Positions 1 to 8,774 of a DNA stretch of 64,000 bases are shown here, in pieces. Both the position numbers and the translations under genes were made by a program. The stretch's first letter is position 1, and every line of letters starts with the position of its first letter. The notes beneath the pieces were generated by a model. That model had not been told where the DNA came from, made no database searches, and saw nothing but the letters and a program-made list of their open reading frames with translations. Origin of the DNA: Paraburkholderia sp. PGU19 (GTDB taxonomy: Bacteria; Pseudomonadota; Gammaproteobacteria; Burkholderiales; Burkholderiaceae); assembly GCF_013426915.1 (NCBI RefSeq), contig NZ_AP023179.1, forward strand, positions 2,852,001-2,916,000, read 5' to 3'.

Positions 1-174
1 GCTACCGCATTACAGATGTCCGCCCAATGAGCCTTCCGCTACCTACCACCGCAAGTCGGATGAGATCCGTTGCCTACCCTGGTCGCGGGTTACTCGTGTG
101 CCGGGCTACGCCGCCTTCAGGAAACTCCTGCACGTGTCGTTACGGTGGATGCAGACGCAGGGCATTGCTGTGCA

Positions 175-1305
175 TCACGGCATCTGTGTCTCGCGCGGTA
201 TGGCCAGCGACAAGGAGAGCCGGCAGATGTCCCAGATGAATCCGCTGAGTTCACGGGCAACTGCGACTACGGCGATATTCTTCTGCTTGCCGCGCGCAAC
301 GAGTTTGCGATAGCGTCGGCATAAGCGCACCTGTGCGTCCCAGGCTCGATCTACAATCGGTTTAGGCAAACCTTCGTGACGACGCTGAATATCGGGGCTC
401 ACACGCGCAGGGTGGCGATAGCTCCATGCAGCTTCAACTAACAGCTTTCTTGCATAACTGTTGCCGCTTTTAGTGATGCTGCCCTGACGACGCTTGCCGC
501 CCGATGAGTGCTCGGAGGGCGTCACCCCGAGCCACGCCATCAACTGGCGTGGGTGCACGAAGCGTGAGAGATCGCCCAGCTCGGCGAGCATGCCCACTGC
601 CGTGGTGAACTGGACACCGCGCATCGCCTGCAGGCCCAGGGCGGCGGGATAGAAGCGCCAGTTAACGACTGCCTCACGCAGCGCAGACTCCAGCCGGTCA
701 CATTGTGCGAGCCGGTCTTCGATCGCGCGACGTAGCTCTTCAAACGCAAACTGCTGCCACGCACTGTCGAAGCTATATGCGCTCAGCCAGCGTCGGTGCG
801 CGGGCCCCCAGTTGGCAGAGCCGGTGTAGCGCACGCCGTGCGAAAGCAGAAAGGCTTTTACCCGTTGCCGTGCACGCTTGAGGTCGTCCTTGGCAATCAC
901 CCATGCGCGAGCCAGATCCCGGAATGCTTCATCGTCGACGCTGGGGACGTATACGGCCGACAGGTCGCCGGCACGCAGCGATCGGACGAGCTTGACGGCA
1001 TCACGTCGGTCAGTCTTGATGTGCTCACCTGGCTTGCGGGGAATCAGCGACGGTGCGCACACCATGCACTCGAATCCCTTCTGGATGAGCTTCCTGTAAA
1101 GCCCGTACCCGCAGGGGCCTGCCTCATAGACGACGCGTATGTGGCGCGCCTTGGACTGCAGTCGTTTGCACAACCGCTCCACGTCGGCCTGCGTAGTACC
1201 GATCTTGCCGAGCAGTTCAACCTCGCCCGCTCCAAGGGCATAGGCGACCGTGATCGAATCCTTATGAACATCAAGACCCACGTAAAGGGTGCTATCGTCT
1301 TCCAT
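175..1305 (-). CDS. IS110-family transposase (DEDD recombinase)
   Basis: A 376-residue protein of usual length for IS110 transposases. The N-terminal half is the RuvC-like DEDD domain: GLDVHKDS near residue 10 carries the first Asp, YEAGPCGYGL near 60 the Glu, and KTDRRDAVKL near 97 the last acidic pair. The C-terminal half has the Transposase_20 region (GVQFTTAVGMLAELGD, then WLGVTPSEHSSGGK) with its serine. IS110 enzymes cut and rejoin DNA at target sites; in well-studied members a bridge RNA from the element's non-coding end directs them. The frame is open and no key residue is missing, so it may be active. The ends of the element could not be fixed. Confidence 0.93.
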   Translation of the reverse strand: MEDDSTLYVGLDVHKDSITVAYALGAGEVELLGKIGTTQADVERLCKRLQSKARHIRVVYEAGPCGYGLYRKLIQKGFECMVCAPSLIPRKPGEHIKTDRRDAVKLVRSLRAGDLSAVYVPSVDDEAFRDLARAWVIAKDDLKRARQRVKAFLLSHGVRYTGSANWGPAHRRWLSAYSFDSAWQQFAFEELRRAIEDRLAQCDRLESALREAVVNWRFYPAALGLQAMRGVQFTTAVGMLAELGDLSRFVHPRQLMAWLGVTPSEHSSGGKRRQGSITKSGNSYARKLLVEAAWSYRHPARVSPDIQRRHEGLPKPIVDRAWDAQVRLCRRYRKLVARGKQKNIAVVAVARELSGFIWDICRLSLSLAIPRETQMP

Positions 1306-1510
1306 GCTGGCCTCCGCGTCGGAAATCGCCGGGTGCGGTACGTCCGCACCGTGCGGCTCTGGCAGTCATGCTAACCCGCGATTGATTCCTTCGCGGCGGG
1401 CCAGCCTCTGTCCCGCAGGAAGTCATACTGCCTACAAAGGTTTGCGGCGCCATCATCGACAAACACGGCGGCAGCCTGTCCCACGCGCGGGTTGAGTCCA
1501 CCTCTCGTCT
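1306..1510 (-). other. Non-coding leader of the IS110 element; possible bridge-RNA region
   Basis: This stretch lies directly upstream of the transposase start and has no credible ORF. In IS110-group elements the bridge RNA is made from the non-coding end upstream of the transposase, so this is where it would be expected. A short strong inverted repeat is visible around 1335-1353 (GTGCGG-TACGT-CCGCAC, overlapping CCGCAC-C-GTGCGG). The assignment is by position and this local structure only; target-binding and donor-binding loops were not identified. Confidence 0.3.
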
Positions 1511-1613
1511 GTACGTCACCTCTGGCGCTACCGAACTATTGCATCACGGTCGCAAGGTCGCGAGCCATGCTTGTGCTGTTCGCGTCGGCGGATAAACGAG
1601 ACCCGTCCGATCG

Positions 1614-1662
1614 GTCTATGCATAGACGATCACCCATCGCCCAACGGCTGTCAAATTGACAG
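1614..1662. promoter_or_regulatory. Two neighbouring palindromes (operator-like)
   Basis: GTCTATGCATAGAC at 1614-1627 is a perfect 14-bp palindrome. CTGTCAA-A-TTGACAG at 1648-1662 is a perfect 7-bp inverted repeat around one central base. They sit 20 bp apart in AT-richer DNA with no intact gene nearby. They look like binding sites for dimeric regulators left over from a lost gene, but no regulator can be assigned. Confidence 0.3.
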
Positions 1663-2059
1663 ACGAAGGCGCACGCCATGAGCGCGCGGAAAGGAACTTG
1701 ACTTCCGGCCAAGATCCATGTTTAATCGTCTGAAGTTTCCGGTTTTACGTGCGACACGCACTCTCGTGTCCGGGCAGTCCCAACGTAAGGGACATCGACT
1801 AGCAGTGTCTGGGGGCGTCAGTTAACGTAACCGGCTGCGACCAGCACACCGTAGGGCATCACGATGGGGCGCGAGTCTCGGGATGCAACTGCCCAATATC
1901 GCTGTGCTGCTTTGATGGCAAGGGCTCCGATGTGAGCCGGTTGAATTTCGCCTTGACGAAGTTCAGTTCGGCTGCACACATCGCGCCAACGCATTGCATT
2001 GACCTGTCCGTTAAAGGACTCACGCTGTCAGTCATCTCCACTGACGGAGTAGGAATATT

Positions 2060-2290
2060 TGAAATCTCCCGCGTTCTTTGGGCGCGGGCGAAGGTGACTA
2101 GTCACGTCTTGTGCTCCGCAGGCGTGGCAAAGCTTTTGTCTGGGCTAATGTCCAGGGAAGCAGTGCTTAAAGCCGGCCTATCGGTTGTCCGTGCTGTTCT
2201 TGCCCGTTGCAGGAGCAAAATGCTCCCGCTCAGGACGTGTCGCTCCACGCGCGTATTTGCCTCCTCCACGCGCGAAGGCACCATGCAAGC
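2060..2290 (-). pseudogene. Possible 3' remnant of a second IS200/IS605 tnpB
   Basis: One minus-strand frame reads through residues resembling the tail of a TnpB (ARG...FAPATGKN...AGFKH, then a CHACGAQD cysteine pair), interrupted by stops. It is followed by a hairpin at 2068-2088 (CCCGCG stem) and then GAGATTTCAAA. That arrangement is like the right-end hairpin and terminus of IS605-type elements, and resembles the intact element at 6.2 kb. The match is weak and the call tentative. Confidence 0.25.
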
Positions 2291-2902
2291 ATTTCCCCAA
2301 AAGGAAGGTACCTACCCCAAGGCATGACGTACATCCCGGCATAGCCGGCATTATCGGCGTGCCTCGATTTTCCGCTTGCAGGCGGTAGGCGTTTTCCCAT
2401 ACCCATTGAAACGGTCGATCTCATCGATCGTTCCGGTCTGCGTCGCGCCATTCTGGCGCACATCAATCCTTTCACTCGCCACCACGCGCGATATCGGGTG
2501 TGACGTTGTCACCCGGTTGCCCTCCCACATCGTGCCCGCTCTTGCGCGGGCCGTCATCGCCCCCGTGCTGCAAGCACGCGACTTCGGTTGGACATCGAAC
2601 GCGCCGCCATGCGTCGCGTGGTGTCCATGTCGACCTCGGGCTCCAACTTCCAAGTACGCAGACCCCTTCCACCGGTGCCACCCGGGGACCCTCAGCTAAA
2701 CAGCCTCTGCTCATTTACCTGCACGACTGCCTGCCAGCAGATCGACGCCGCGCCCTCGTTCGACCTGCCCATTTTGAATCACGTGTCCTGTGAAGACACG
2801 TCGCCATCGCAAACCGATGGCAACAGGGTGCCCTCTTCGCGTGTCTCGCCCGCGAACGAGGTCAAGTACGAGCGAGAGAACTGGCCATAGGAAAGGAGTG
2901 CC

Positions 2903-4000
2903 ATGGGTCTGAGGTCACGCGGCGTCAACCACGCCGCACAGATGAGCCGAGAAGCAGGCGGAAGCAAGGACTCGCAAAAACACCGTCGCTTGCATTGGAG
3001 CGAATTCGCTCGTTTTGCAGCAAGGATTGGACACACATTGGGCGCAGTCGATGAAGCGGAGGACTGGATGCTCGAGTTTTTTGTCTGGTTCCTGGTTGCG
3101 GGGGCGATGAAGCCTGGCACGCTCGCAAACTATCGGGCGTCGCTCTCGGTGATACAGGGTGCTGCCGGACTGGATATATCCCACTCAATCCGCAGCCGGG
3201 CCCTCCAGCTTGAGCGACGGGACCGGCATGGCAAGCACCGTGCTCGCACGCCGCAGGAGTTCAGCGAACTGCTCGCCGCGGCACAAAAGCTCGATGACGG
3301 TGTCGTGCACGTGATTCGCCTGATGCGTTGGCTGGGACTTCGCATGCGCGAAGCACTCATGTGCGGCAAGTCACTGGAAACCTGGCGAGAACTGATCCTG
3401 CAGGGAAATCGACGTCTGCCCATCGAACGCGGCGCCAAGAACGGGCGTCCGCGTCGTACCGAGGTGCTTGAGGATCACGTCGAGGAAACGCTCGACGCGA
3501 TCAACGCAGCGCTGGCGTTCTGCCGCACTCGCGACTTTGAACTGATCACCGGCTGCAACGATGACCTCAAAAGTGCAAAGGCCCGCCTGAAGTCCCGCTT
3601 TGACCAATTGCCGATGCGCAAAGAGCTCGGAAGTCACAGCCTGAGATTTACCTATGCAGTCGATTTTGGCAATGCCGCACTCGATCGGGGGATGCCACCC
3701 GTTGAGGTACTGACCCAGCTATCGGACCGCCTTGGGCACGGTCCGTCACGCGTGAAGATGATTCTCGAAGTTTACTGCTGGCAGATCCGGCACCGGTTTC
3801 CCGAAAAGATGCAGTTACCCAGCGACTTCGTACCATTGGAGAAAACGACCAAAAGAAACCGCTCAATGCCTGCAATGGCCAGCGCGGGCGACCGGGCGCA
3901 GCTAGGCAATGGTGCCGAACATAGGCGTCGACGGTCGGCGCGCGGACGCCGCGCCCAGACGAATCACGCGAGGTTTCAGCGCGAACGCAATTTTCAATAA
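2903..4000 (+). CDS. Tyrosine recombinase / phage-type integrase
   Basis: A 365-residue protein with an N-terminal core-binding region (about 30-115) and a C-terminal catalytic domain. The catalytic set is visible: Arg147 in GLRMREAL, His245 and Arg248 in HSLR, His279 in LGHG and Tyr291 in LEVYCW. It fits the integrase type with Pfam Phage_int_SAM_2/Integrase_1 domains found on Burkholderiales islands. AAAGGAG lies 5-12 bp before the ATG, which fixes the start. The tail after residue 310 is basic and low in order. It probably mobilised the island carrying the next two genes, but no att site was seen. Confidence 0.88.
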   Translation: MGLRSRGVNHAAQMSREAGGSKDSQKHRRLHWSEFARFAARIGHTLGAVDEAEDWMLEFFVWFLVAGAMKPGTLANYRASLSVIQGAAGLDISHSIRSRALQLERRDRHGKHRARTPQEFSELLAAAQKLDDGVVHVIRLMRWLGLRMREALMCGKSLETWRELILQGNRRLPIERGAKNGRPRRTEVLEDHVEETLDAINAALAFCRTRDFELITGCNDDLKSAKARLKSRFDQLPMRKELGSHSLRFTYAVDFGNAALDRGMPPVEVLTQLSDRLGHGPSRVKMILEVYCWQIRHRFPEKMQLPSDFVPLEKTTKRNRSMPAMASAGDRAQLGNGAEHRRRRSARGRRAQTNHARFQRERNFQ

Positions 4001-4063
4001 TTAGCATTACAAATCGACTAACCACCCACCACGATCCATCTGTCTATAGGAGGTAAACAAGAA

Positions 4064-4519
4064 GTGTTGGAATCCAGACTCTCAGAGGAAGCTCGCATTG
4101 CGCTATCCCGGTACAGCAGCGACAAAGCAGCCCAGACACTGCTGCCGTTATGGCTCCAGTTCGAAGCTTTTTTGCAAACGCGCGGCACGTTGCCATCTTC
4201 CATCCCTGACATTCCGGAGGAATCGCTTCGCGCGTACGCGACGTCTCTCGATTACCAGGATTGCCACGTCGATGACGCCCTTGTCGCTCTGAGCGCCGTG
4301 CTTCTCGTGTGCCTGCACGCGGGCTACAACGCCAAGGTCTTCCGCTCCATCGTAATCCCGCGCATTCGTCGCCCCGTCCAGAACCGCCAATGGGATGCAT
4401 TCCGCCTTCGAACGTACCAACCGCTCGAATACTCGCAACTCGCCAGAAGTCGCAGACGCAGGACCAAGCTCGGAGCGTGCGCCAGCGAGCCAGCTGGCAT
4501 CGAAGACTCCGTCACATAA
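4064..4519 (+). CDS. Hypothetical helical protein downstream of the integrase
   Basis: A 151-residue protein with a GTG start, chosen because a near-perfect AGGAGGT lies at 4048-4054. Residues 1-105 are predicted by eye to be mostly helical; the pattern (YSSDKAAQTLLPLWLQFEAFLQTRG ... HVDDALVALSAVLLVCLHAGY) recalls the core-binding domain of tyrosine recombinases without a catalytic domain. The last 40 residues are arginine-rich. It is 63 bp after the integrase and in the same direction, so it may act as an accessory DNA-binding protein. That role is inference; I do not recognise the family. Confidence 0.6.
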   Translation: MLESRLSEEARIALSRYSSDKAAQTLLPLWLQFEAFLQTRGTLPSSIPDIPEESLRAYATSLDYQDCHVDDALVALSAVLLVCLHAGYNAKVFRSIVIPRIRRPVQNRQWDAFRLRTYQPLEYSQLARSRRRRTKLGACASEPAGIEDSVT

Positions 4520-4576
4520 GAAGCAACGCACTTAACGCATTCGATACCTTCACTAACAACCCTTGCAGGAACGACA

Positions 4577-5383
4577 ATGACTCATCTGATTGTGGCTCAC
4601 TTTCAAAGCTCGAACAGCGCAGCGCAAGCATCGGCGGCGCAAATCCTTCACGCGCAGATGGGAGGTTTGCTCCTGAAGCCCGGCCCGCTCGATGGACACG
4701 GTGAGCACGTGAACAACAACACACGTCTGACAGAAAGCGAAAATGCGCTTCAGGATCACTACTGCACGATGATGACTTCCCCGCGCGGAGGCATCATCGA
4801 CGTCCCGACTGAGCATCGGAACGCCATGGTCGCGTTTATTCAGTTGAGGCGTCACGTTCTTACCGAACTGAAAACGATCATTGTCTCGGTGTCACCGGAC
4901 ACTGCGTCACAGCAGGCCGCCGTAGAAACGCTTACCGCGATTTGCGCGGCGGGCGTGGTTCCGGCCTGCATCCGGATTCTCGCTACCGACGTTCCGGCAG
5001 ACGCCCGGCTTGACGACTTCGACCCGCCAGTCGTTGAATACGCCCGTGAGGCCCAAATCATGGTAACGCCCGAGGCTGTGCTCCCGATGTCAACATCTTT
5101 CGCGAAGGCTCAACAATTCAAGATGCCGATCGCCGCTGTCTTGAACCGCGCGGTCGATTTCGAAACGGAATTGACCTCGGCGCGGGTCAATGGCGCGCCT
5201 GAAAAAATCGTGCATGCGCTCGCTCATAAGGTAATCGCGCAGCGCGATCTGCTGGGCACTGCTGATGCGTTCAAACGCGTCGCCGGCACGCTAGGCTTAC
5301 CGTGCATTTCGCAGGACGAGTGGCGTGCCGAATGCGCACCAACTGCGAACCGTAAGCGCGCGAGGACAGAGGCGCTCGATTAA
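4577..5383 (+). CDS. Hypothetical protein, alpha/beta pattern, no P-loop
   Basis: A 268-residue protein in the integrase gene cluster. The alternating pattern (THLIVAHF, KTIIVSVS, ACIRILA, AQIMVTP, MPIAAVLN) suggests an alpha/beta fold somewhat like ParA/StbB/TraL-type plasmid ATPases. However, the place where a Walker A loop would sit (after THLIVAHF) reads QSSNSAAQAS and lacks the GK[T/S]. A degenerate partition- or transfer-type NTPase is therefore possible but unproven. The C-terminus is basic (NRKRARTEALD). The GC content and codon use look chromosomal. Confidence 0.6.
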   Translation: MTHLIVAHFQSSNSAAQASAAQILHAQMGGLLLKPGPLDGHGEHVNNNTRLTESENALQDHYCTMMTSPRGGIIDVPTEHRNAMVAFIQLRRHVLTELKTIIVSVSPDTASQQAAVETLTAICAAGVVPACIRILATDVPADARLDDFDPPVVEYAREAQIMVTPEAVLPMSTSFAKAQQFKMPIAAVLNRAVDFETELTSARVNGAPEKIVHALAHKVIAQRDLLGTADAFKRVAGTLGLPCISQDEWRAECAPTANRKRARTEALD

Positions 5384-5514
5384 GGCCTTTTGATACGCCT
5401 CCGGGTAACGAAGCTGCAAGGCGGATTAACGGCCCACTTCCACTCAAGGTCCGTTGATCCGCGCGACTACTCGGCCTCCCGTCGCCGGTGGCGCGCCGAA
5501 CGCGCTGCCGGGCT

Positions 5515-5600
5515 TACAAGCACAACGGTGAGCGAGGGAATATCGTCCACCTTGTCGGCGGCAGTCATGGCGATCATATTGTGGCCGGTTGTGACCGCTA
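5515..5600 (-). pseudogene. lrgB fragment (short)
   Basis: Read on the minus strand, one frame gives VTTGHNMIAMTAADKV followed by DDIPSLTVVLV. This lines up with the conserved stretch of LrgB/CidB murein-hydrolase-export regulators (VTTPIAM...IPSLTVVLV). It is cut off on both sides and has no start codon, so it is a scrap. A second, longer lrgB remnant in the same orientation lies at 8.3-8.8 kb and contains the same conserved stretch. The two are therefore separate copies, not halves of one gene split by the IS605 element. Confidence 0.55.
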
Positions 5601-5770
5601 TTCATTAGGATATCTACTTATGTTAAAAAATCGTCGATGCACTACCGCTTCAGCCACGAATTCAAGTTGATCCCCTGTGCGCCGGTCCCAGGCCAGACCA
5701 CAACAAGGGCAGCTTCTCGTGGCATACCAACCGGCATCTCGCCAGCACCGGCCGCAGCAAACCAGCTTTG

Positions 5771-6229
5771 TCACCGGTGCGGGGACGCGAGAGAGCGCAA
5801 GGCAACCCCAACGTCCTCCAGCGTAACGGTACTTGAGCCGTCACGCAGATACCGAAGCGCAGCAAGATCAAGGATTCGTTTCAATACGGCATCCGCATCC
5901 GAGAGAAAACGATCCTGCAATGCGTTGGCTACACAGTCAGCGGTGTGGCGGGAGATTGGGAAGGCCTCGCCCGACATCGTTCTGAGTTTCGTACGGACAT
6001 AGGAGGCGATCCAGGTGTCCCGTCCGTCGGCGCGTCCCACCACGCAGGTGCGGCGATTGGAGCAACGCGCCGCTCGCCCGAGCCGTTTCTCTTTTATGGA
6101 TGCGGCAATCGTGTCTTTCCGGGCACATTGCTGTCCGCGTGTTCCGTGCGCAAGCGTCTCAACACTGCATTGGCATGCGGCACACATGGGACTCTGGTCA
6201 CGCTGGCACGTGGGTGGGTGCTTCATCAC
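5771..6229 (-). CDS. Doubtful hypothetical ORF truncated by the IS605 end
   Basis: A 152-residue ORF whose start region overlaps the right end of the IS605 element, so any original N-terminus would be lost. The last ~85 residues (from DTWIASYV to LASPHR) have an even amphipathic-helix pattern, unlike the cysteine- and arginine-rich first part. It may be the tail of a gene interrupted by the element. No family is recognised and there is no clear ribosome-binding site. The rest of 5390-6220 shows no other gene. Confidence 0.28.
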   Translation of the reverse strand: MMKHPPTCQRDQSPMCAACQCSVETLAHGTRGQQCARKDTIAASIKEKRLGRAARCSNRRTCVVGRADGRDTWIASYVRTKLRTMSGEAFPISRHTADCVANALQDRFLSDADAVLKRILDLAALRYLRDGSSTVTLEDVGVALRSLASPHR

Positions 6230-7494
6230 TCGTCATTTGGCATCCTCCCCGCCCTAAATTTGGCGAGGATTCCTACGGGTGCGCGAGCACCTTCGGCGGG
6301 TTCCTGCTTCGTCGAGCGGCCTGACTGCGCCATCCCTCCATAGGCAATCACGGCATGTCCTGCCGCCAAAATGTTGAGCGCCCCAACGTGATCGGCATTG
6401 TCCTCGTGCCCGCACGATACGCAGGCGAACAGCGCTTGCGTCTTGCGGTTGTCTGCCGAGACATGCCCGCAGCACGAACAGGTGCGACTCGTGTTCTTCG
6501 GGTCTACGGCCACGAAGTAGCCGCCGCGCCATGCCACCTTGTATTCGAGTTGGCGGCGGAACTCGCCCCAGCCCTGATCCAGGATGGACTTGTTTAGGCC
6601 AGACTTAGCGCGGACGTTGCGCCCTGGCGCTTCTGCGCTGCCCTTTGCTGATTTGGACATGTTGCGCACCTGCAAGTCTTCGACGGCGACCATTGCGTGG
6701 TTTTTGCTGATCGTGTTCGATGCCTTATGCAGGAAGTCGTTGCGGGCGTTGGCGATACGCGCATGAATGCGCTGCACACGAGCCTTTGCCTTCTTCCAGT
6801 TGCTGCTGCCTTTGACCTTGCGGGCCATCCGGCGCTGATACTTCGCGAGCCGCTGCTCGTGCTTACGGAAACTGGCGAGCGGCGCGATAAACGATCCGTC
6901 GCTCAGCGTGGCGAAGCGGGCCACACCAACGTCGATACCGACTGCTGGGCCTTGCGGAACCGGCTGCGCTACCTCGCGCTTCGTGAGGATCGACACGTAC
7001 CACTTGCCCGCGCGCAGAGATACCGTCGCGCTGCGGACCTCGCCGAGCACGACGCGGCTATTGCGGTAGCGGAGATATCCGAGCTTCGGCAGCGAAATGC
7101 GGCCGTTCTCGCGGTCGAGCTTAATCTGCTTCTGGTCAGGGTAGCGGAACGAGTCGCGCTCGCCCTTGCGCTTGAAGCGCGGGAAGTCTGCGCGCTTGAC
7201 GAAGAAGTTTTGAAAGGCGCGATCGAGGTCAAGGATGGACTCGTCGCACGGGTGGCGAGGGGAATCCGCAAGCCACGGCGTCTCCGCGCTGTTGCGCCAG
7301 CCGGTGAACAGTTTCTTCATCGCGAACTTCCCGATGAACTTCCCGCCGTCCTCGTGATTCTCTCTCTGGACTGCCAGCGCCTTGTTATAGACGAACCGGC
7401 ACGCGCCGGCGAACTGGCGCATCTTGCGCGTCTGCTCGCCGGTCGGCATGAGTTCGAATTGGAAGGCTTGAAGGAGTTCCATGTGCAAGACCAT
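6226..7494 (-). CDS. tnpB: TnpB RNA-guided nuclease of the IS605 element
   Basis: TnpB proteins are RNA-guided DNA nucleases, ancestral to Cas12, that cut the empty donor site and so help keep the element. From the start at 7494 (GAAGG six bases upstream; 7482 is the alternative) the protein has 422 residues. RuvC-I Asp188 is in GIDVG, RuvC-II Glu272 in VAVEDLQV, a zinc ribbon runs C339/C342...C358/C361, and RuvC-III Asp368 is in DNADHVGALNIL. The last codons run through the right-end hairpin, so the guide RNA scaffold would overlap the 3' end of the gene. Nothing is missing. Confidence 0.93.
   Translation of the reverse strand: MVLHMELLQAFQFELMPTGEQTRKMRQFAGACRFVYNKALAVQRENHEDGGKFIGKFAMKKLFTGWRNSAETPWLADSPRHPCDESILDLDRAFQNFFVKRADFPRFKRKGERDSFRYPDQKQIKLDRENGRISLPKLGYLRYRNSRVVLGEVRSATVSLRAGKWYVSILTKREVAQPVPQGPAVGIDVGVARFATLSDGSFIAPLASFRKHEQRLAKYQRRMARKVKGSSNWKKAKARVQRIHARIANARNDFLHKASNTISKNHAMVAVEDLQVRNMSKSAKGSAEAPGRNVRAKSGLNKSILDQGWGEFRRQLEYKVAWRGGYFVAVDPKNTSRTCSCCGHVSADNRKTQALFACVSCGHEDNADHVGALNILAAGHAVIAYGGMAQSGRSTKQEPAEGARAPVGILAKFRAGRMPNDE
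6243..6269 (-). ncRNA. Right-end hairpin / 3' scaffold of the TnpB guide RNA
   Basis: On the minus strand the sequence folds as TCCTC-GCC...GGC-GGGGAGGA around an A/T-rich loop. This is the hallmark of IS605-family right ends. In studied systems the guide RNA comes from the tnpB 3' end, with this hairpin as scaffold and the bases just outside the element as the guide. The expected guide here would be read from about 6235 downwards. Its exact first base depends on the cleavage site, which I cannot fix. Confidence 0.5.
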
Positions 7495-7527
7495 AATTGG
7501 CCTTCGAAAACTTGTAAAGGATAATTT

Positions 7528-7956
7528 ATGGGTCGCCCACGTAAGATAGACGACGATATACGGCACGGCAGGCACTGCGTGTTTTTGATACACGCACACT
7601 TGGTCTTTGTAACAAGATACAGGCGCGGCGTATTCACGAAAGAAATTCTGAACGACTTGCGGATGGTGTTCGCGAGTGTGTGTACGGACTTCGAATCTGA
7701 GTTGGTCGAGTTTGACGGCGAGGACGACCACGTACACCTGCTCGTGAACTATCCCCCGAAGGTCGGGGTCTCTGCGCTCGTGAATAGCCTGAAGGGTGTT
7801 TCGAGTCGGATGATCCGGCAGAAGAACTATCCGAGCATCCGCAGGAAGCTATCGGGCGGTGCGCTATGGTCGCCGTCCTACTTTGCAGGTAGCTGCGGCG
7901 GTGCGCCCATCGAGGTCGTGCGCCAGTACATTGAACAGCAGCGCACGCCGCACTGA
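7528..7956 (+). CDS. tnpA: IS200/IS605 Y1 transposase TnpA
   Basis: A 142-residue single-strand transposase, the usual size for Y1 HUH enzymes. The HUH metal-binding motif is in DHVHLLVNYPP near residue 72. The nucleophilic tyrosine is in VRQYIEQQ near the C-terminus, preceded by the conserved SYFAGSCGGAP stretch. AAAGG lies 7 bp before the ATG. It would excise and insert the element as a single-stranded circle at a short target tetra- or pentanucleotide on the tnpA side. It diverges from tnpB. Confidence 0.95.
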   Translation: MGRPRKIDDDIRHGRHCVFLIHAHLVFVTRYRRGVFTKEILNDLRMVFASVCTDFESELVEFDGEDDHVHLLVNYPPKVGVSALVNSLKGVSSRMIRQKNYPSIRRKLSGGALWSPSYFAGSCGGAPIEVVRQYIEQQRTPH

Positions 7957-8284
7957 GGCCGTATAAGGGACGGCTACGCCGTCCGCGCTATCCTTCCTCC
8001 CCCTGAAGAAGGGCCCTGAAGGGAGAGGGTTGCCGTGCGCCCGCTCAAAAGACTGCGACGTGACGCCCAGGCAGGACGGACTACGCGCGGACGATCGCCA
8101 GTGGCCCACCGCCGTCGAATTGAGAGACCAGGTGCGCGTCGGGAAACGGCGTCGCATTGAAGCGCGACGCTTTGCCTCCACTACTCCCCAATCGCCGTGA
8201 CGCGCAGCAACCACCCCGTTCACGGATGATGCGCTGCCGCTCACCGGGTCCTTTCGTGCGCCATGGACTCACCACCGCCCGCGC

Positions 8285-8773
8285 GCCGCGCAACCTCGTC
8301 AAGCGCACGATGCGCCAAGACTCCAGCGCGCTGTCACGGCGCCGAACACCCCCGTTGAAATCACGAGCGCGGCAGTGAGCGAGGGAGCGCCGCCCACCTT
8401 CTGGGCGACGACCATGGCAATGAGCGTCGTGTCCACTTCAGCGCAAGCGACACAAGGGTTTAATGCGAGGCGCAGAAGAGCTTGGCATTGCCCGCCGCCG
8501 AGACGCTCATCCTGAGCGAGGCGGCCACTAGACCGCAGAGGGGCGAAAGCGTGCCGCCCTTGAACTTGTCCCACTACCGCCACAGACGCAACGGAAGTGC
8601 AACGTTGCGGGCCCGAACAGGAAGTGGACGAACTCCGCGCCATCAGAACAGATGCGATACGGCGTCCCGGTAATCTTCAGCGCGGCAAAGACGATCGTCA
8701 CCGCGATCAGCACCAGGTTGGCAATCGGATTGTGCTTCACGCGCGTATAAATGCTCAGCGCGATCAGATAGGC
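8285..8773 (-). pseudogene. lrgB remnant, frameshifted
   Basis: Two overlapping minus-strand frames together read as most of an LrgB/CidB membrane protein, which acts in export control of murein hydrolases. The upstream frame gives VIAYLIALSIYTRVKHNP...FVHFLFGPAT, matching the family's membrane segments. The frame then breaks near 8590. A second frame gives IAMVVAQKV, GGAPSLTAALVI and STGVFGAV. The end after about 8300 is unrecognisable. The 5' edge is joined to a galE scrap on the other strand at about 8773, so the gene start is gone. Confidence 0.75.
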
Positions 8774-8774
8774 G

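Larger units (their letters stand above)
1511..2902. other. 1.4-kb stretch without an intact gene
   Basis: All ORFs here are short, lack a convincing ribosome-binding site and resemble no family I recognise. What it does hold is given separately: a pair of palindromes at 1614-1662 and a possible tnpB end at about 2060-2290. A perfect 12-bp palindrome GTGACTAGTCAC lies at 2094-2105. The sequence looks like decayed mobile DNA between the IS110 element and the integrase gene. Confidence 0.6.
6222..8010. mobile_element. IS605-type insertion sequence (divergent tnpA and tnpB)
   Basis: Divergently arranged Y1 transposase and TnpB genes share a 33-bp gap. This is the IS605 layout, as opposed to co-directional IS608. 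The tnpB side ends in the typical right-end hairpin (6243-6269). The tnpA side ends in a perfect hairpin at 7968-7984 (GGACGGC-TAC-GCCGTCC). Both genes are open with all catalytic residues, so the element may be functional. Exact cleavage points are not defined, and the stated limits are approximate by about 30 bp. Confidence 0.8.

Noticed and set aside
796..1374. A 192-residue plus-strand ORF
   Set aside because: It is entirely antisense to the IS110 transposase with no family resemblance.
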